Part shown: piece after piece, positions 7,604-19,360 of the stretch
How the letters are laid out: every line of letters begins with the position of its first letter
How positions within the stretch are numbered: the stretch's first letter is position 1
Origin: Dryocosmus kuriphilus
Taxonomy: Eukaryota > Arthropoda > Insecta > Hymenoptera > Cynipidae
Length of the DNA stretch: 64,000 nucleotides
Direction of reading: 5' to 3'
Assembly: GCA_038277395.1 (NCBI GenBank)
Contig: CM076193.1
Span: forward strand, 150,339,813 to 150,403,812
The notes under the pieces: model-generated
The model's database searches: none
The model's input: only the letters and a program-made list of their open reading frames with translations
Told to the model about the DNA's origin: nothing
Program-made: the position numbers and the translations under genes

Positions 7604-8280
7604 CTAAAGAATGTGATGTTGGTACTTTAATTTTATTTAATAACTCTTTTAGATCCCAACTATTTTTAAAAAATGCTCCAGTATTACCTGAAACAGGTTT
7701 CAAAACATCTGAAATATATCTAGACAAATTATAAGTGGGAGATCCAACAGTAGAAACTATTAACCTCCATTTCAAACTAGGTTTGTGTACTTTAGGAAGA
7801 GCATAAGCTTTTGCAACAACACTGTTATGAGATTTTAAACTGTAAGAAGTCTGTTTGTTTATTAATCTTTTATTTTCCCATCTAGTAGCAATATCATTTA
7901 TTTTTCTTTCAACTGTTGGAACAAGACTCGTTTTTATGCTTTTATATAGTAAGTCATTATTGAGAATATTATCAATAGTTTTGTTATAATCCTCTCTATT
8001 TGCTGCAACTGTTATATTACCTTTATCAGCCTTTAGAACAATAACATCTTTGTGTTCCTTTTGAAATTTCTCAACGAGAGAAACTGATTTATCTAAATTC
8101 TTAAAATTATTAATTTAGAGTGGTTTGAAATTAAATTGGTGACAGTTTTTCTAACAGAAAGTTTTTTATCTTCTGACTCAACATTTCTAATGCAATTTTC
8201 TATGCTAGCAATCATATTCTTGACAGGAATTTTATTAATATTAAACGGAACACTGAACTTACTACCCAAAGCAAAGAAAA
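7604..8280 (-). pseudogene. PLE copy A: inverted N-terminal reverse transcriptase part
   Basis: Read leftwards from 8280, the frame shows the N-terminal hallmarks of Penelope-like reverse transcriptases: FALGSKFSVP near the start, then IVLKADKGN (about 8043-8017), LPKVHKPSLKWRLIVS (about 7800-7754) and SPTYNLSRY. A frameshift lies near 8103. The frame ends after SHSLVS, just before the catalytic motif A expected next, where the GC hairpin island begins. It lies head-to-head with the C-terminal part starting at 8282, so the copy was rearranged by inversion. It is dead. Confidence 0.8.
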
Positions 8281-8281
8281 T

Positions 8282-8896
8282 TTGAGTAAATTAAAAATTA
8301 CTTTGTTAAACAATAACTATCCGATTTCCTTAATAAATGCTGTTATTAAGGAACGAATTCATGAAATTTATAATGCTTCTAGCAAGAAAAATAAATGGGT
8401 TGATAATTATAATGCTTTTGATTTAAAAGTTACTTTACCGTATATTCAAGGTCTCTCTGAACGTTTAAGACGTTCATTAAAGCAATTTAATATAAATGTT
8501 TATTTCAAAAATTGTAACACACTTGATAAATATTTACTAAAAAAGAAGGATGTAGATAGCTTTGAAAATTTGTCTGGCGTTGTATATTTGATAAAATGTA
8601 AAGGTTGCGAAAAAGTCTATATCGGTGAAACCGTTAGAAGGTTGAAAACTAGAATATCGGAGCATAGAAGGGATTGTTCAATTGGAAATCAAAACACGGG
8701 GTTGTCACAACATTCTTGGCAGTATAATCATTATTTTGATTTTGATTTGAATAATATTAAAATTTTGGCTAAAGAGAAAAATACTTATCAAAGAAAAATG
8801 ATCGAATCTATTTTTATTAATAAATTTCATAGAGATTCAATTAATTTACAGAATGAAATTTTAAATATCAACAAAATTTATCAGAGTATTCTGTAA
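8282..8896 (+). pseudogene. PLE copy A: C-terminal linker and GIY-YIG endonuclease
   Basis: This 204-codon open frame holds the end of a PLE polyprotein. It starts in the region after the RT thumb (NNNYPISLINAVIKERIHE) and continues into the GIY-YIG nuclease, with VVYLIKC, then CEKVYIGET, Arg in RRLKTRISEHRRDC and a downstream glutamate (ESIF). In active PLEs this domain nicks the target. The palm domain is missing between this and the inverted part on the left. The nuclease frame is intact, but it lacks an ATG in good context and any promoter, so I treat it as a remnant. It is close in sequence to copy B. Confidence 0.82.
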
Positions 8897-9400
8897 TATT
8901 TATGTTTTTATAATTTTACGAATTCAAATTCCCTTGCTTTGGCGCGCTATCCTCATTTGTAGTTCTTAGTTACTAGCCATAATGCTGTAGATCATTGTGT
9001 ATTCACTTTACAAAATGACCGTCATTGTTTTTTGTCCCTTGTCATAGCCGTTATCAAGCAAAATTTTTCTAAAAATGTAGTCATCATGGTGAAGTCCCTT
9101 CAATTTTTTTGGGGCTTCTAAAATCGTTTTTACTTCACATTCTTGTTGATTGACTTGATGTTTTAAAAATTTTTGACTTACAAAAAGGATTTGACTTTTG
9201 AATTGCTGACATGTATTGCTCAGAAATATTTTTCTTACAACGATATCATATAATTTTTTGAAGGTATTTAATCTTTTTCTGAATTGTAAAATTGTATTCA
9301 GTGATATTATTTTACTACTTAATTTGTATACTTTTTTAAGTGCTTGAAAATGACACACACCCAGTGTCGAAACGTCGCATAATAAATTACGAATATATTT
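8897..9400 (+). mobile_element. PLE copy A 3' tail and terminal-repeat remnant
   Basis: The tail starts with GGCGCGCTAT at 8941, a motif also found after copy B (14324), and runs to a GTGTCGAAACGTCG element at 9365, the PLE terminal signature also seen near 12880, 49620 and 59715. A 116-codon reverse frame at 9008-9358 lies in it; its sequence resembles no protein that I know and is probably chance. Confidence 0.5.
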
Positions 9401-10080
9401 TTTAAAATTTGTTTTAATAATTTTTTAATCTGACCGTAAGACATAAAGAAACATTTACAATTGATTCAACTAATTTTTTCTAGAATTTTTTCAAACGCGT
9501 AGTTTTTGAAAATATCTCATTTCGCTGCATCCAAGGTTGTACCCAATATTCATAATGTAATTTCAATATGATTGAGTGCTGCGTATTGCCACAGAAAAAA
9601 AACTAAACTATTAATTAGAATCATTTTTCAGGCTCCAGTAGAGATGCAACCAAAGGAATTACTGCGGTGTCAGATTCATTCACTTTCGAGGATGTGTCCA
9701 ACTCTGCTTAAAATGTCGGATAGAAACCGATGACGAACCGTATTAGAAACGTACTTCATTCTTATGCCTCTGTTTCCGATTTTTGTACGGTTAAAGCTCG
9801 TATATTCATAAACCATATGGCTCTATCCGGTTTTTACCTGGTAATCGACTCAATCTGCGTTATTAGTTTAAGTTTGATGACGGATTAGATACGGCTTTGT
9901 CTGTCTCTTACCTGGTAATGGTACCCAAACTGTTGTACAATACAAGCCTCACAGCGGCATATGCCTGAGTCTTACCGGTTTATATTCGCCTAATAGAAAA
10001 GATCAAAATTATAATGTTATAGATTTCAATTCGGCTCTTATCCGCCAATGAGAACTAATATTTTTTTATTCTAACTCTGG
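9401..10080. other. No gene seen; short TTACC/GGTAA motif cluster
   Basis: Moderately GC-rich DNA without a credible frame. Three related words occur at spacings of about 60-80 bp: TTTTTACCTGGTAATCG (about 9832), TCTTACCTGGTAATGG (about 9905) and GTCTTACCGGTTTAT (about 9972). This may be the remnant of a minisatellite or of an unknown element. Confidence 0.4.
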
Positions 10081-10111
10081 CAACAGTAGACTGTTAGAAA
10101 TTTATGTCGGA

Positions 10112-10232
10112 ATTTTCCGAAACTTGTGACTGAAGTTTTATGCAGTTACCGTTACGGAAAATTGTGAAACGTTTCGAAATATTCCGAAACATGTAACTGC
10201 ATAAAACTTCAGTTACATGTTTCGGAAATTTT
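10112..10232. repeat. Long imperfect hairpin in left end
   Basis: CCGAAACTTGTGACTGAAG and the following TTTTATGCAGTTAC (10118-10149) are mirrored by GTAACTGCATAAAACTTCAG and the following TTACATGTTTCGG (10193-10225), about 32-bp arms around a 43-nt loop that itself contains short CGAAA/TTTCG inverted words. Confidence 0.8.
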
Positions 10233-10792
10233 TGTTACAGTTTCGGAGTTTTCAGGCACAGCCACAGAACTTAACTTTAGACACGTGTTACAGAAAATTC
10301 CGAAACTGTAACAAAGTTTTCAGCCACATGTAACTTAAAATTCCGAGGGTGGGAAAATTTTTTTTCGGTTTATTAATTTTGAATATAGTATGAATACGAT
10401 CTATAAAACGTTATATTAATAGCAAAATATTAAAGAAATGATCATAAAAACAACTCTATATGATCTATGCAGATTATAATATGTGTACACATTAAATAGA
10501 ATGTAGTCAAAAAGCACCTTTAATACTTATATTACGTGATAATAAAAATCTCAAATTCTATTTAACACACACACACCTATAGATATATTCTCTGCATATA
10601 AACATCTATAGTTGTTTTAGTGAATCTATTTCTTTAACATTTTGCTATTAATATAATGTGTAGAATAAATTTTATACATATATATTAAAAATTAATTAAC
10701 CGAAAAATGTTATATAAATATTTATAAAAGAGCAAATACATACAAATCAATTTGTACACTTTAAAAATTTATTTTAAAAAATTTCGAACAAT

Positions 10793-11293
10793 TTATATAA
10801 ATAAGAGTATGTATTGCAGGAAAATTTCTGAATTTCTTTTGACAGATTTAGAACCTTCGAGCTGAAAGACGTGCATCGTCGTTTCGCATCTGCTGCCCTT
10901 TTTGTCTTTAACGGACTTTATATTCTCCATGTCCTGGGAATCAGGACTTATCTTCATAATATCCCTTAAAAGAATATATTTAACATTGAGAATCAAGCGG
11001 GAAGTAAATATTTCATATTAAAAGGTATTATATATTTGAGTTTAATATAATTACCTTTGAATGTATTCTAATGTGTTACAAATGTCTAAGGGATGAGAAT
11101 ATCCGAAAATATAGTAACACAAAAAGGTGACCATAATCCCGTGAAGAATGTTATCCACGTTTATAGTAATTCTTTGTTCTAAAACAACCGTGCAGCTCGC
11201 ATTTGCGTCATATACTGATTCTCCTAGAACCACAAAATCCGATACATTATTTAAATTAATAATTGTATAATAATAAAACCAATGTTTCAATAT
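10793..11293 (-). CDS. Two spliced exons of unknown cargo gene
   Basis: An exon (11293-11055) begins after a pyrimidine-rich acceptor (ATATCCTTTCAAG) and ends at AAG|GTAATT. After a 90-nt intron with acceptor TATTCTTTTAAG, a second exon (10964-10793) continues in phase to a TAA; an AATAAA follows near 10765. Across the junction the protein reads YIFGYSHP...TLEYIQR-DIMKISPDSQ, then a Lys/Glu-rich tail. I associate this hydrophobic YYxFxxxYP...FIQR pattern with a family of unnamed proteins repeated in many insect genomes, function unknown; this is from memory and unsearched. Possible earlier exons are 12036-11979 (ATG; donor GTAAGT) and 11636-11574 (acceptor TTTCCAG), but their reading phases do not join cleanly. 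There is no catalytic motif. Confidence 0.5.
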
Positions 11294-12485
11294 CTTGAAA
11301 GGATATATATTTTCAACGAAGTACATAATAAAAATTATTATTATTATTATTATTATACCCACTCTATGGTATTTAATAAAACTTTGAAACTTTTAAGTTT
11401 ATTATTTTTCGGGGTTATTATTGAACATTTTCCTTTCATAGAAATTCTAAGATTTTGAAATTTTTTTTTTTTAAATCCCTGACTTTTCAGGTTTTCCTTG
11501 ACCAGCGACCACCCTGAAATATGTACTAATAACCTTTAAGGATAATATATACAGAACAAAAATATAAAATACCTTCAATAAATAGTGTAGGATGAAGACA
11601 TGCACTTGTCTTTACCAAATCGACAGAAGAGTTTACCTGGAAATTTAAATACTTTTATATTTATTATGCACGTAGGAATATTATGTATATATTACTAAAC
11701 ACGTTTCTTATCATATGAATAGAGTTGAATACAGTAAATATATAAGATATTAAATCTAAATTTCAAGAAGATGCAAGAGTATAAAGAAACCACCTCAATA
11801 TATATGATTCATATAGTCAAACACACAAGTCTTCACCGTGCGTGTAGATAATGAGATTATAAATAAATTATAAGCAATAGCCAAAAGAAAGAATAAATAT
11901 GGACGGAAAGAGTTCAAGAAATAGGAGTCGTATCATAAACATATAGGTTAGGTTAATTAACACAAGCTTTTGACTTACGTTTTAGAGCAGGAAACTTCAA
12001 CTCTTCTCCTTCAATCTTCAATCTCCAAATCTTCATCAATATTCATTCTCACTTGCACTCTTTGACACTCTTTCCAAATCAAATAAAACGAATAATGAAC
12101 ACGAAAGAAAACGAGTTGGCGTTGTTCGGCGTAATTTAGCGCATTTTTTGACGCGCACTCTAGTTGTCGTAACTTCTACTTCCGTTACAGTTTCGGAATT
12201 TTCAGTGACGCTTTAAATTGAGTTTTGAATTCTAAGTAACGTTTGAATAATATTATTGCAAAAGTCACTGAATCCTTCTTTATGTAACCTGCAGTTCCGT
12301 TACATTTTCGGAATTTTCAGTTGCAATTATAATTTTTTAATACTCTTTGGGATTTTTAAGTAGCATTTATTAAATTTCCTTCGAAAGTATCTGAATAATG
12401 TTTTCAATAACGACCGTTTCGAAAATTCAGATACTTTTTTATCTTAATTTCGAAGAAAATTTCAGAACATTTCTAACAGTGATAA

Positions 12486-12850
12486 TTCCGCATAAATCTG
12501 ATATACAGGCAATATGGTAATTAATAAAATATTAGAAGATAAAAGTTCATGGGAATTACTATTTAAAGTTGCTATAGCTTTTAATTAATTGAAATTTAAA
12601 AATAGAAGAAAAAGTTTTTATACAAATGTAACTCTAATAATAAACTTGGTCTTATTTAAATTTTAAAAAGGGTTCACATCACGTACGTATGTCATTCCAA
12701 AAATCACGCACTTATTCAAAAGATATTGTCTCCAAACAAAAAACATTGTAAAAATTGTAAGTAAAATTTCGTCGGTCTTTCAGCCAATTTATTGTAGAAT
12801 GTAGAAAAAATCAAACGAAGATATGATGAAAAAAATCCAATTTAATAGTC
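12486..12850. other. No feature seen
   Basis: AT-rich sequence between the inverted-repeat element and PLE copy B. I see no frame, repeat or motif that I can support. Confidence 0.5.
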
Positions 12851-12890
12851 AAAAAGGTCCTTGACAAATTTCTTCAACGTTTCGACACAC
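12851..12890 (-). mobile_element. Inverted PLE terminal fragment
   Basis: On the reverse strand it reads GTGTGTCGAAACGTTGAAG, the PLE terminal signature, in opposite orientation to the reverse transcriptase that starts immediately to its right. The junction marks the 5' truncation or inversion point of copy B. Confidence 0.5.
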
Positions 12891-14320
12891 ATTTGCTCAC
12901 CTACTTATAATTTGGCGATATTTGTATCTAACATTTTTAAACCCACTTTAAGAACAACTAAGTCTTTTATCAAAAATAGTTTTGATTTTAAAAATAAATT
13001 AAAAAACATAATTGTACCAAAAACACATTCTTTAGTATCTCTTGATGTCGTTTCCATATTCGATAGTATACCTTTGGACTTGGCTTCAGATTGTATTGAA
13101 GAAAAACTAAATTTGAATCGAAATTTAACTAAAATATCAAAAAATGGAATTTTATTCGCTACACGAACAATTTTCAATAACACTGTTTTTTCATTTAATA
13201 ACCAATTTTATCAACAAATTTCAGGTTGCCCAATGGGTTCTCCTTTCTCTCCTATTGTTTCTAATCTGGTTTTAAACGACATTGAAATTAGAGCTTTAAA
13301 TAAATTATCTTTCAAACATATTTTTTACAAAAGGTACGTTGATGATATTTTCACAATAATTGTTCCAACAAATAAAATAAACGATCTGCTTTCGACTTTC
13401 AATAGTATTGAAGAGTCTATCCAATTTACTATAGAGTTTGAAAACAATAACAATTTAAATTTTCTTGATCTAACTATTATAATAATGGATAATTGCCTTA
13501 TTACTAACTGGTACAAAAAACCTACAAACTCTGGCAGATTTTTAAACTTTGAGTCTCATCACATGAATTATTGTCATAAAATTGGAGTAATCAAAGGCTT
13601 AGTTGATCGTAACTTAAAATTGAGTGATAAAAAATTTTACAAAGAAAACTTAAAATATATACAAGAAATACTTCAGCTAAACAACTACCCTTTAGATTTT
13701 ATCAAAAGTATTATTAAAGAACGTATTCATGAAACGTATAATACCTCCGCTGTTAATAATAAAAAAAGTAAATGGCTAGCTTCTTTCAACAAAAATGATA
13801 TAAGAATCACTCTTCCATATATTCAAAATCTTTCTGAACAACTTCGAATGTCTTTAAAAAAATTCAACATAAATGTTTATTTTAAAAAACAACCATAGCT
13901 TAAATAATTTTGTTTATAAAAATTAAGATTTCGATAAGGTTGAAGATCTATCTGGAGTTGTATATTTAATTAAATGTCATCAATGCAATAAACTATATAT
14001 TGGTAAAACTGGTCGCCGTCTAAAAACTCGAATTTCAGAACATAAAAGAGATTGTATTTTGGGTAATTTAAACACAGGTTTATCACAACATTCATGGCAC
14101 TTTGGATACTATTTTGATTTTGATTACAAAAATATTAAAATTTTATCTAGAGAAAATAATATTCACAAAAGACGAATTTTAGAATCTATTTTTATCAATA
14201 AATTTTCTAAAATGTCTATCAATTTAAAAACTGAAACTATGAAGATAATAGCATTTATAATTGTATCTTACATTAAACACAAAGTAATTTTTCATTTTGC
14301 TTTTTTCAAACTACTTTGAC
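12891..14320 (+). pseudogene. PLE copy B: reverse transcriptase plus GIY-YIG, 5'-truncated
   Basis: From SPTYNLAIFV onwards this is a Penelope-like polyprotein. RT motif A is SLDVVSIFDSIPLD (about 13038-13079), motif B GCPMGSPFSP (about 13227) and the catalytic YVDD lies at about 13336; these are followed by NFLDLTI, TNWYKKPTNSGRFLNF and the LPYIQNLSEQLR linker. The first frame stops at 13898. A frameshift in an A-run near 13886 and an in-frame TAA at 13924-13926 separate it from the GIY-YIG domain (VVYLIKC, CNKLYIGKT, RRLKTRISEH; to about 14260). The tail has GGCGCGCTA at 14324, as in copy A. The N-terminal RT part is absent. RT active-site residues are intact, so decay is fairly recent. Confidence 0.87.
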
Positions 14321-14389
14321 TTTGGCGCGCTAATTTCTCATTTGAGGTTTAAACCATCGACAAGCATCTCTATTGTAAACTCCTATATA

Positions 14390-17300
14390 AGTTTCTAATT
14401 TTTTACTATGATCATAAATTCCTAATAGTTTCTAAATTTCTTTCGAAAAACTTAGAAGCTTTTTTGAAAAAGATCTAAATTTTTAATTTAGTCTAAAGAG
14501 ACAGAGTCTGATTGGTTAATTTAACTACATAAAAAAAGATAGAAGATATTATAAAAATTTCCTACGTTTCTAAATTTCTAAACTTCCAAAAGTTTCTAAA
14601 TTTCATCTAAGGAAACATAAAAAATGTTAAACAACTTTAACTTTTTATTCAGAAAAAATTCTATAAATATCCTAAGTTTCTAAATTGATAAAAGTTCAGA
14701 AAACATTCTAGAAATTTCCTAAGTTTCTTATTTTCTAAATTTCTTCAAAAGAAACTTAAAAGCTTTTTAAAAATGTTAGGCTTTTATTCAGAAAATATTG
14801 TAAAAATTTTCCAACTTTCTAAATTTGTAAATTTCTGAAAGTCTCTAAATTTCTTTTAAAGAAACTTCGAAAAGTTTTAAAAACTCTAAGTTTTTTATTT
14901 AAAAATATTTTTTAAATTTCTGAAGTTTATTAATTTTTCATTTCTAAAAATTTAGAAATTCCTTTTAAAGAAACTTTACAAGTTTTTCTAAATTCCAATT
15001 TTTTATTCATAAAATATGGAAAAAATTTCCTAAGCCTGTAAATTTCTAAAAGTTTCTAAATTTCTTCCAAAAAACTTAGAAAATTCTAAATTTTTTATTT
15101 AGAAAATATTATAAAAATGTATTAAGCTCCTTTTCGAAACTTATTACAGCTTCTAAAATTCTTCCGAAAAGCTTAGAAGATCTACAAAATCCAAGCTTTT
15201 TATTTAGTATAAAATGAAAGAAATATTTTTTGTTTTCAGTTTTCTTCTAAGAAAGCTTTCAAAATTTTTAGAAATACTAACTTTTTTATTTAGAAAATAT
15301 TGTAAAAATGTCCTAAGTCTCTAGATTTCCAAAGCTTCTAAATTTCTTCTAAATAAAATTTGAAATTTTTCAAAAGTTCTGTTTTTTCATTCAAAAAATA
15401 TTATAAAAATTTCCTGATTTTCTAAATTAAGAAATTTCTAAAAGATTCTAATTTTCATCTGAACACCCTATCAAATCCAAAAAGTTTCTAAATTTCATCT
15501 AAATAACGTATAAAATGAAGAAAAAGTTCTAAACTTTTGATTGAAAAAATATTATAAAAGTTTCCTAGGTGTCTTAGTTTCTAAATTTCTTCAAAAGAAA
15601 CATAGAGAATTTAAAAAAATTCCAAGTTTTTATTCAGAAAATATTGTAAAAATTTCCTAAGCTTCTTAATTTCCAAATTTCTAAAAATTGAGAAATTTCT
15701 GTTAAAGGAACTTAGAACATTTTAAAAAATTCCAATTTTTTTATCAGAAAAATATTGTAAAAATTTCCTAAGTCTCTAAATTTCTAAATGTTTCTAAATT
15801 TCTTCTAAAGAACTTAGTAAATTCTAACTTTTTATATAAAAATTTTTGTATAAATCGAAGAAAAAGTTCTAAACTTTTGATTAAAAAAATATTATAAAAG
15901 TTTCCTAAGTGTCTTAGTTTCTAAATTTCTTCAAAAGAAACATAGAGAATTTTTAAAAAAATCCAAGTTTTTATTCACAAAATATTGTAAAAATTTCCTA
16001 AGTTTCTTAATTTCCAAATTTCTGTTAAAGAAACTTAGAAAATTTTTTAAAATTCCAATTTTTTTATTAGAAAAATATTGTAAAAATTTCCTAAGTCTCT
16101 AAATTTCTAAATGTTTCTAAATTTCTTCTAAAAAACTTAGAAAATTCTAACTTTTTACTTGGAAAATATTGTAAAAATTTCCAGATTTTCTAAATTAATT
16201 TTCTAAAAGATTCTAATTTTCTTCTGAAAAACTTAGCAAATCTAAAAAGACCCAGGTTTTATATTTAGTTCAAAACGAATTTAATATATTCTATGTTTCT
16301 AAATTTTTTCTAAAAACTTAGAAAACTAAAAAAATCTAAACTCTTATTCAGAAAATATTATACAAATTTTCTAATTTTCTAAATTCCTAAAAGTTTCTAA
16401 ATTTCATCTAAAAAACGTAGAAAAGCAAGAAAAAGTTCTAAATTTTTGATTGGAAAAATATTATTATTTTTCAACTTCCTAAACTTGTCCTCTGAGAGCC
16501 TCTAAATTTCTTTTCAAGAAACTTAAAAAAAAAGCTTCATTCTAAGTTTTATATTCAAAAAATATTGTAAAAATTTCTTAAGTTTCTTAATTTCCAAATT
16601 TCTAGAAACTTAAAAATTTATGTTAATGAAACTTAGAAAACTTAAAAAAATTCCTATTTTTTATTCATAAAATATTGTAAAAACTTCCTAAGCCTCTAAA
16701 TTTCTAAATGTTTCTAAATTTCTTCTAAAAAACTTAGAAAATTCTAAATTTTTTACTTAGAAAATATTGTAAAATTTCCTAAGTTTCTAAATTTCTAAAC
16801 TTCTAAAAGCTTCTAAATTTATTCCAAAAAATTTATAAAATTTACAAAATCCAACTATTTTATTTAGTACAAAATGAAAGAAATATTTTTTATGTTTACA
16901 AATTTCTTCTAAAGAAGCTTCAAAGAGATTTAGAAATTACAACTCTTTTATTTCGAAAGTATTGTAAAGATTTACTAAGTTTCCAAATTTCAAAAAATTT
17001 ATAAATTTCTTCCAAATCAAATTACAAGGTTTTAAAAAATTCTAAGTTTTTTATTGAGAAAATATTATAAAAACTTCCTAATTTTCTAAATTTCTAAATT
17101 TTTCCAAATTTCTTCTAAAAAATAAAGAAAATTAAGATGAATTTATCTAGAAAATATTGTGAAAATTCTCTAAGTTTCTTAATTTTTTTAATATCTACAA
17201 GTTTCTAAATTTCTTCAAAAGTTACTCGGAAAATGTTAACCAATTCTAAGTTTTTCATTCAGAACATATTATGAAAATTTTCTAATTTTCGAAATTCCAA

Positions 17301-19360
17301 AGAGTTTCTAAATTTCATCTAAAAAACGTAGAAAATGAAAAAAAGGTTCTAAATTTTTCATTGGAAAAATATTATAAAAATTTCCTAGGTTTTTTAACTT
17401 TTAAGTTTCTAAAAAATTTCTAAATTTCTTCAAAAGAAACACAGAAAATTTTTAAAAATTCTAAGCTTTTTATTCAGAACATATTATGAAAATTTCCTAA
17501 TTTTCTAAAATTACAAAAAGTTTCTAAATTTCATCTAAATAACGTATAAAACGAAGAAAAAATTCTAAACTCTTGATTGAAAAAATATTATAAAAGTTTC
17601 CTAGGTGTCTTAGTTTATAAATTTCTTCAAAACAAACATAGAGAATTAAAAAAAATTCCAAATTTTTATTCAGAAAATATTGTAAAAATTTCCTAAGCTT
17701 CTTAATTTCCAAATTTCTAAAAATTGAGAAACTTCTGTTAAAGGAAATTGGAACATTTTAAAAAATTCCAATTTTTTTATTAGAAAAATATTGTAAAAAT
17801 TTCCTAAGTCTCTAAATTTCTAAATGTTTCTAAATTTCTTCTAAAAAACTTAGAAAATTCTAACTTTTTACTTGGAAAATATTGCAAAATTTCCAGATTT
17901 TCTACATTAATTTTCCAAAAGATTCTAATTTTCTTCTGAAAAACTTAGCAAATCTAAAAAGATCCAGGTTTTATATTTAGTTCAAAATGAAATTAATATA
18001 TTCTATGTTTCTAAATTTTTTCTAAAAACTTAGAAAACTAACAAAAAAATCTAAAACTTTATGCACAACATATTATAAAAATTTTCTAATTTTCTAAATT
18101 CCTAAATGTTTATAAATTTCACCTGAAAAACGTAGAAGAGGAAGAAAATGTTCTAAATTTTTGTTTGGAAAAAATATTATAAAAATTTCCTAGGTTTTTT
18201 AACTTCTAAGTTTCTAAACATTTCTAAATTTCTTCAAAAGAAACTTAGAAACATTTAAAAAATTCGAAGTTTTTATTCAGAAAATATTTTTAAAATTTTT
18301 CAACTTTCTAAGCTTGTCCTCTAAAAGTCTCTAAATTTCTTTTGAAGAAAGTTAAAAAAAAAAAGCTTAATTCTAAGTTTTTTATTCAAAAAATACTGTA
18401 AAAATTTCTTAAGTTTCTTAATTTCCAAATCTCTAAAAACTTCAAAATTTATGTCCAGGAAACTTAGAAAAATTAAAAAAATTCCAATTTTTTTATTCAT
18501 AAAATATTGTAAAAATTTCCTAAGTTTCTGAATTTCTAAACTTCTAAAAGCTTCTAAGTTTCATCAAAAAAATTTCTAAAATCTACAAAATCCAAATTTT
18601 TTATTTAGTACAAAATGAAAGAAATATTTTTTATGTTTACAAATTTCTTCTAAAAAAGCTTCAAAGAGTTTTAAGAATGCTAACTTTTTTATTTCGAAAA
18701 TATTGTAAAGATCTACTAAGTTTCCAAATTTCAAAAGGTTTCTAAATTTCTGCTAAATCAAATTAGAAAATTTTTAAAAATTCTAAGTTTTTTATTGAGA
18801 AAATGTTATAAAAACTTCCTAATTTTCCAAATTTCTAAATGTTTCCAAATTTCTTCTAAAAAATAAAGAAAATTAAGATAAAATTCAAAAAATTTTATAT
18901 AGAAAATATTGTGGAAATTTTCTAAGTTTCTTAATTTTTTAAATATCTAAAAGTTTCTGAATTTCTTTAAAAGTGACTTGGAAAATGTTAAATAATTCTG
19001 AGTTTTTTATTCAGAACATATTATGAAAATTTCCTAACTTTCTAAATTCCAAAAAGTTTCTAAATTTCATCTAAATAACGTAGAGAACGAAGAAAAAATT
19101 CTAAAGTTTTGATTGAAAAAATATTATAAAAGTTTCGTAGGTTTCTTAATTTCTAAATTTCTTCAAAAAGTACGAAGAAAATTTAAAAAAAGTTCCAAGT
19201 TTTTATTCAGAAAGTATTGTAAAAATTTCCTAAGTTTCTTAATTTCCAAATTTCTAAAAATTGACAAATTTCTGTTTCAAACTTAGAAAATTTTTAAAAA
19301 TTTCAATTTTTTTATTCAAAAAATATTATAAAAATTTTCTAAGTCTCTAAATTTAAAAAG
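14390..19360 (+). repeat. Satellite 1: TTTCTAAATTTC-type array
   Basis: About 5 kb of degenerate tandem units of roughly 90-120 bp. Each unit contains AAATATTGTAAAAATTTCCTAAG, trimmed here to its core ATATTGTAAAAATTTCC, then TTTCTAAATTTCT words and the palindrome TTAGAA-aa-TTCTAA. A larger block near 15483-15722 recurs at about 17520-17760. No credible coding frame exists. Confidence 0.85.

Larger units (their letters stand above)
10089..12480. mobile_element. Unclassified inverted-repeat element with spliced cargo gene
   Basis: The two ends carry ACTGTTAGAAAT and its exact reverse complement (10089-10101 and 12469-12480), with partial further matching inwards. Both subterminal regions are packed with variants of GTTACAGTTTCGGAATTTTC, in both orientations on the left and in direct orientation on the right (12184, 12298). 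The 2.4-kb interior carries a reverse-strand gene with introns and a poly(A) signal. I could not identify a target-site duplication. It may be a foldback or MITE-like element that captured a gene, or a non-autonomous member of an unknown family. Confidence 0.5.

Noticed and set aside
9008..9358. 116-codon reverse frame
   Set aside because: It lies in the PLE tail, lacks known domains, and ends beside the terminal signature.
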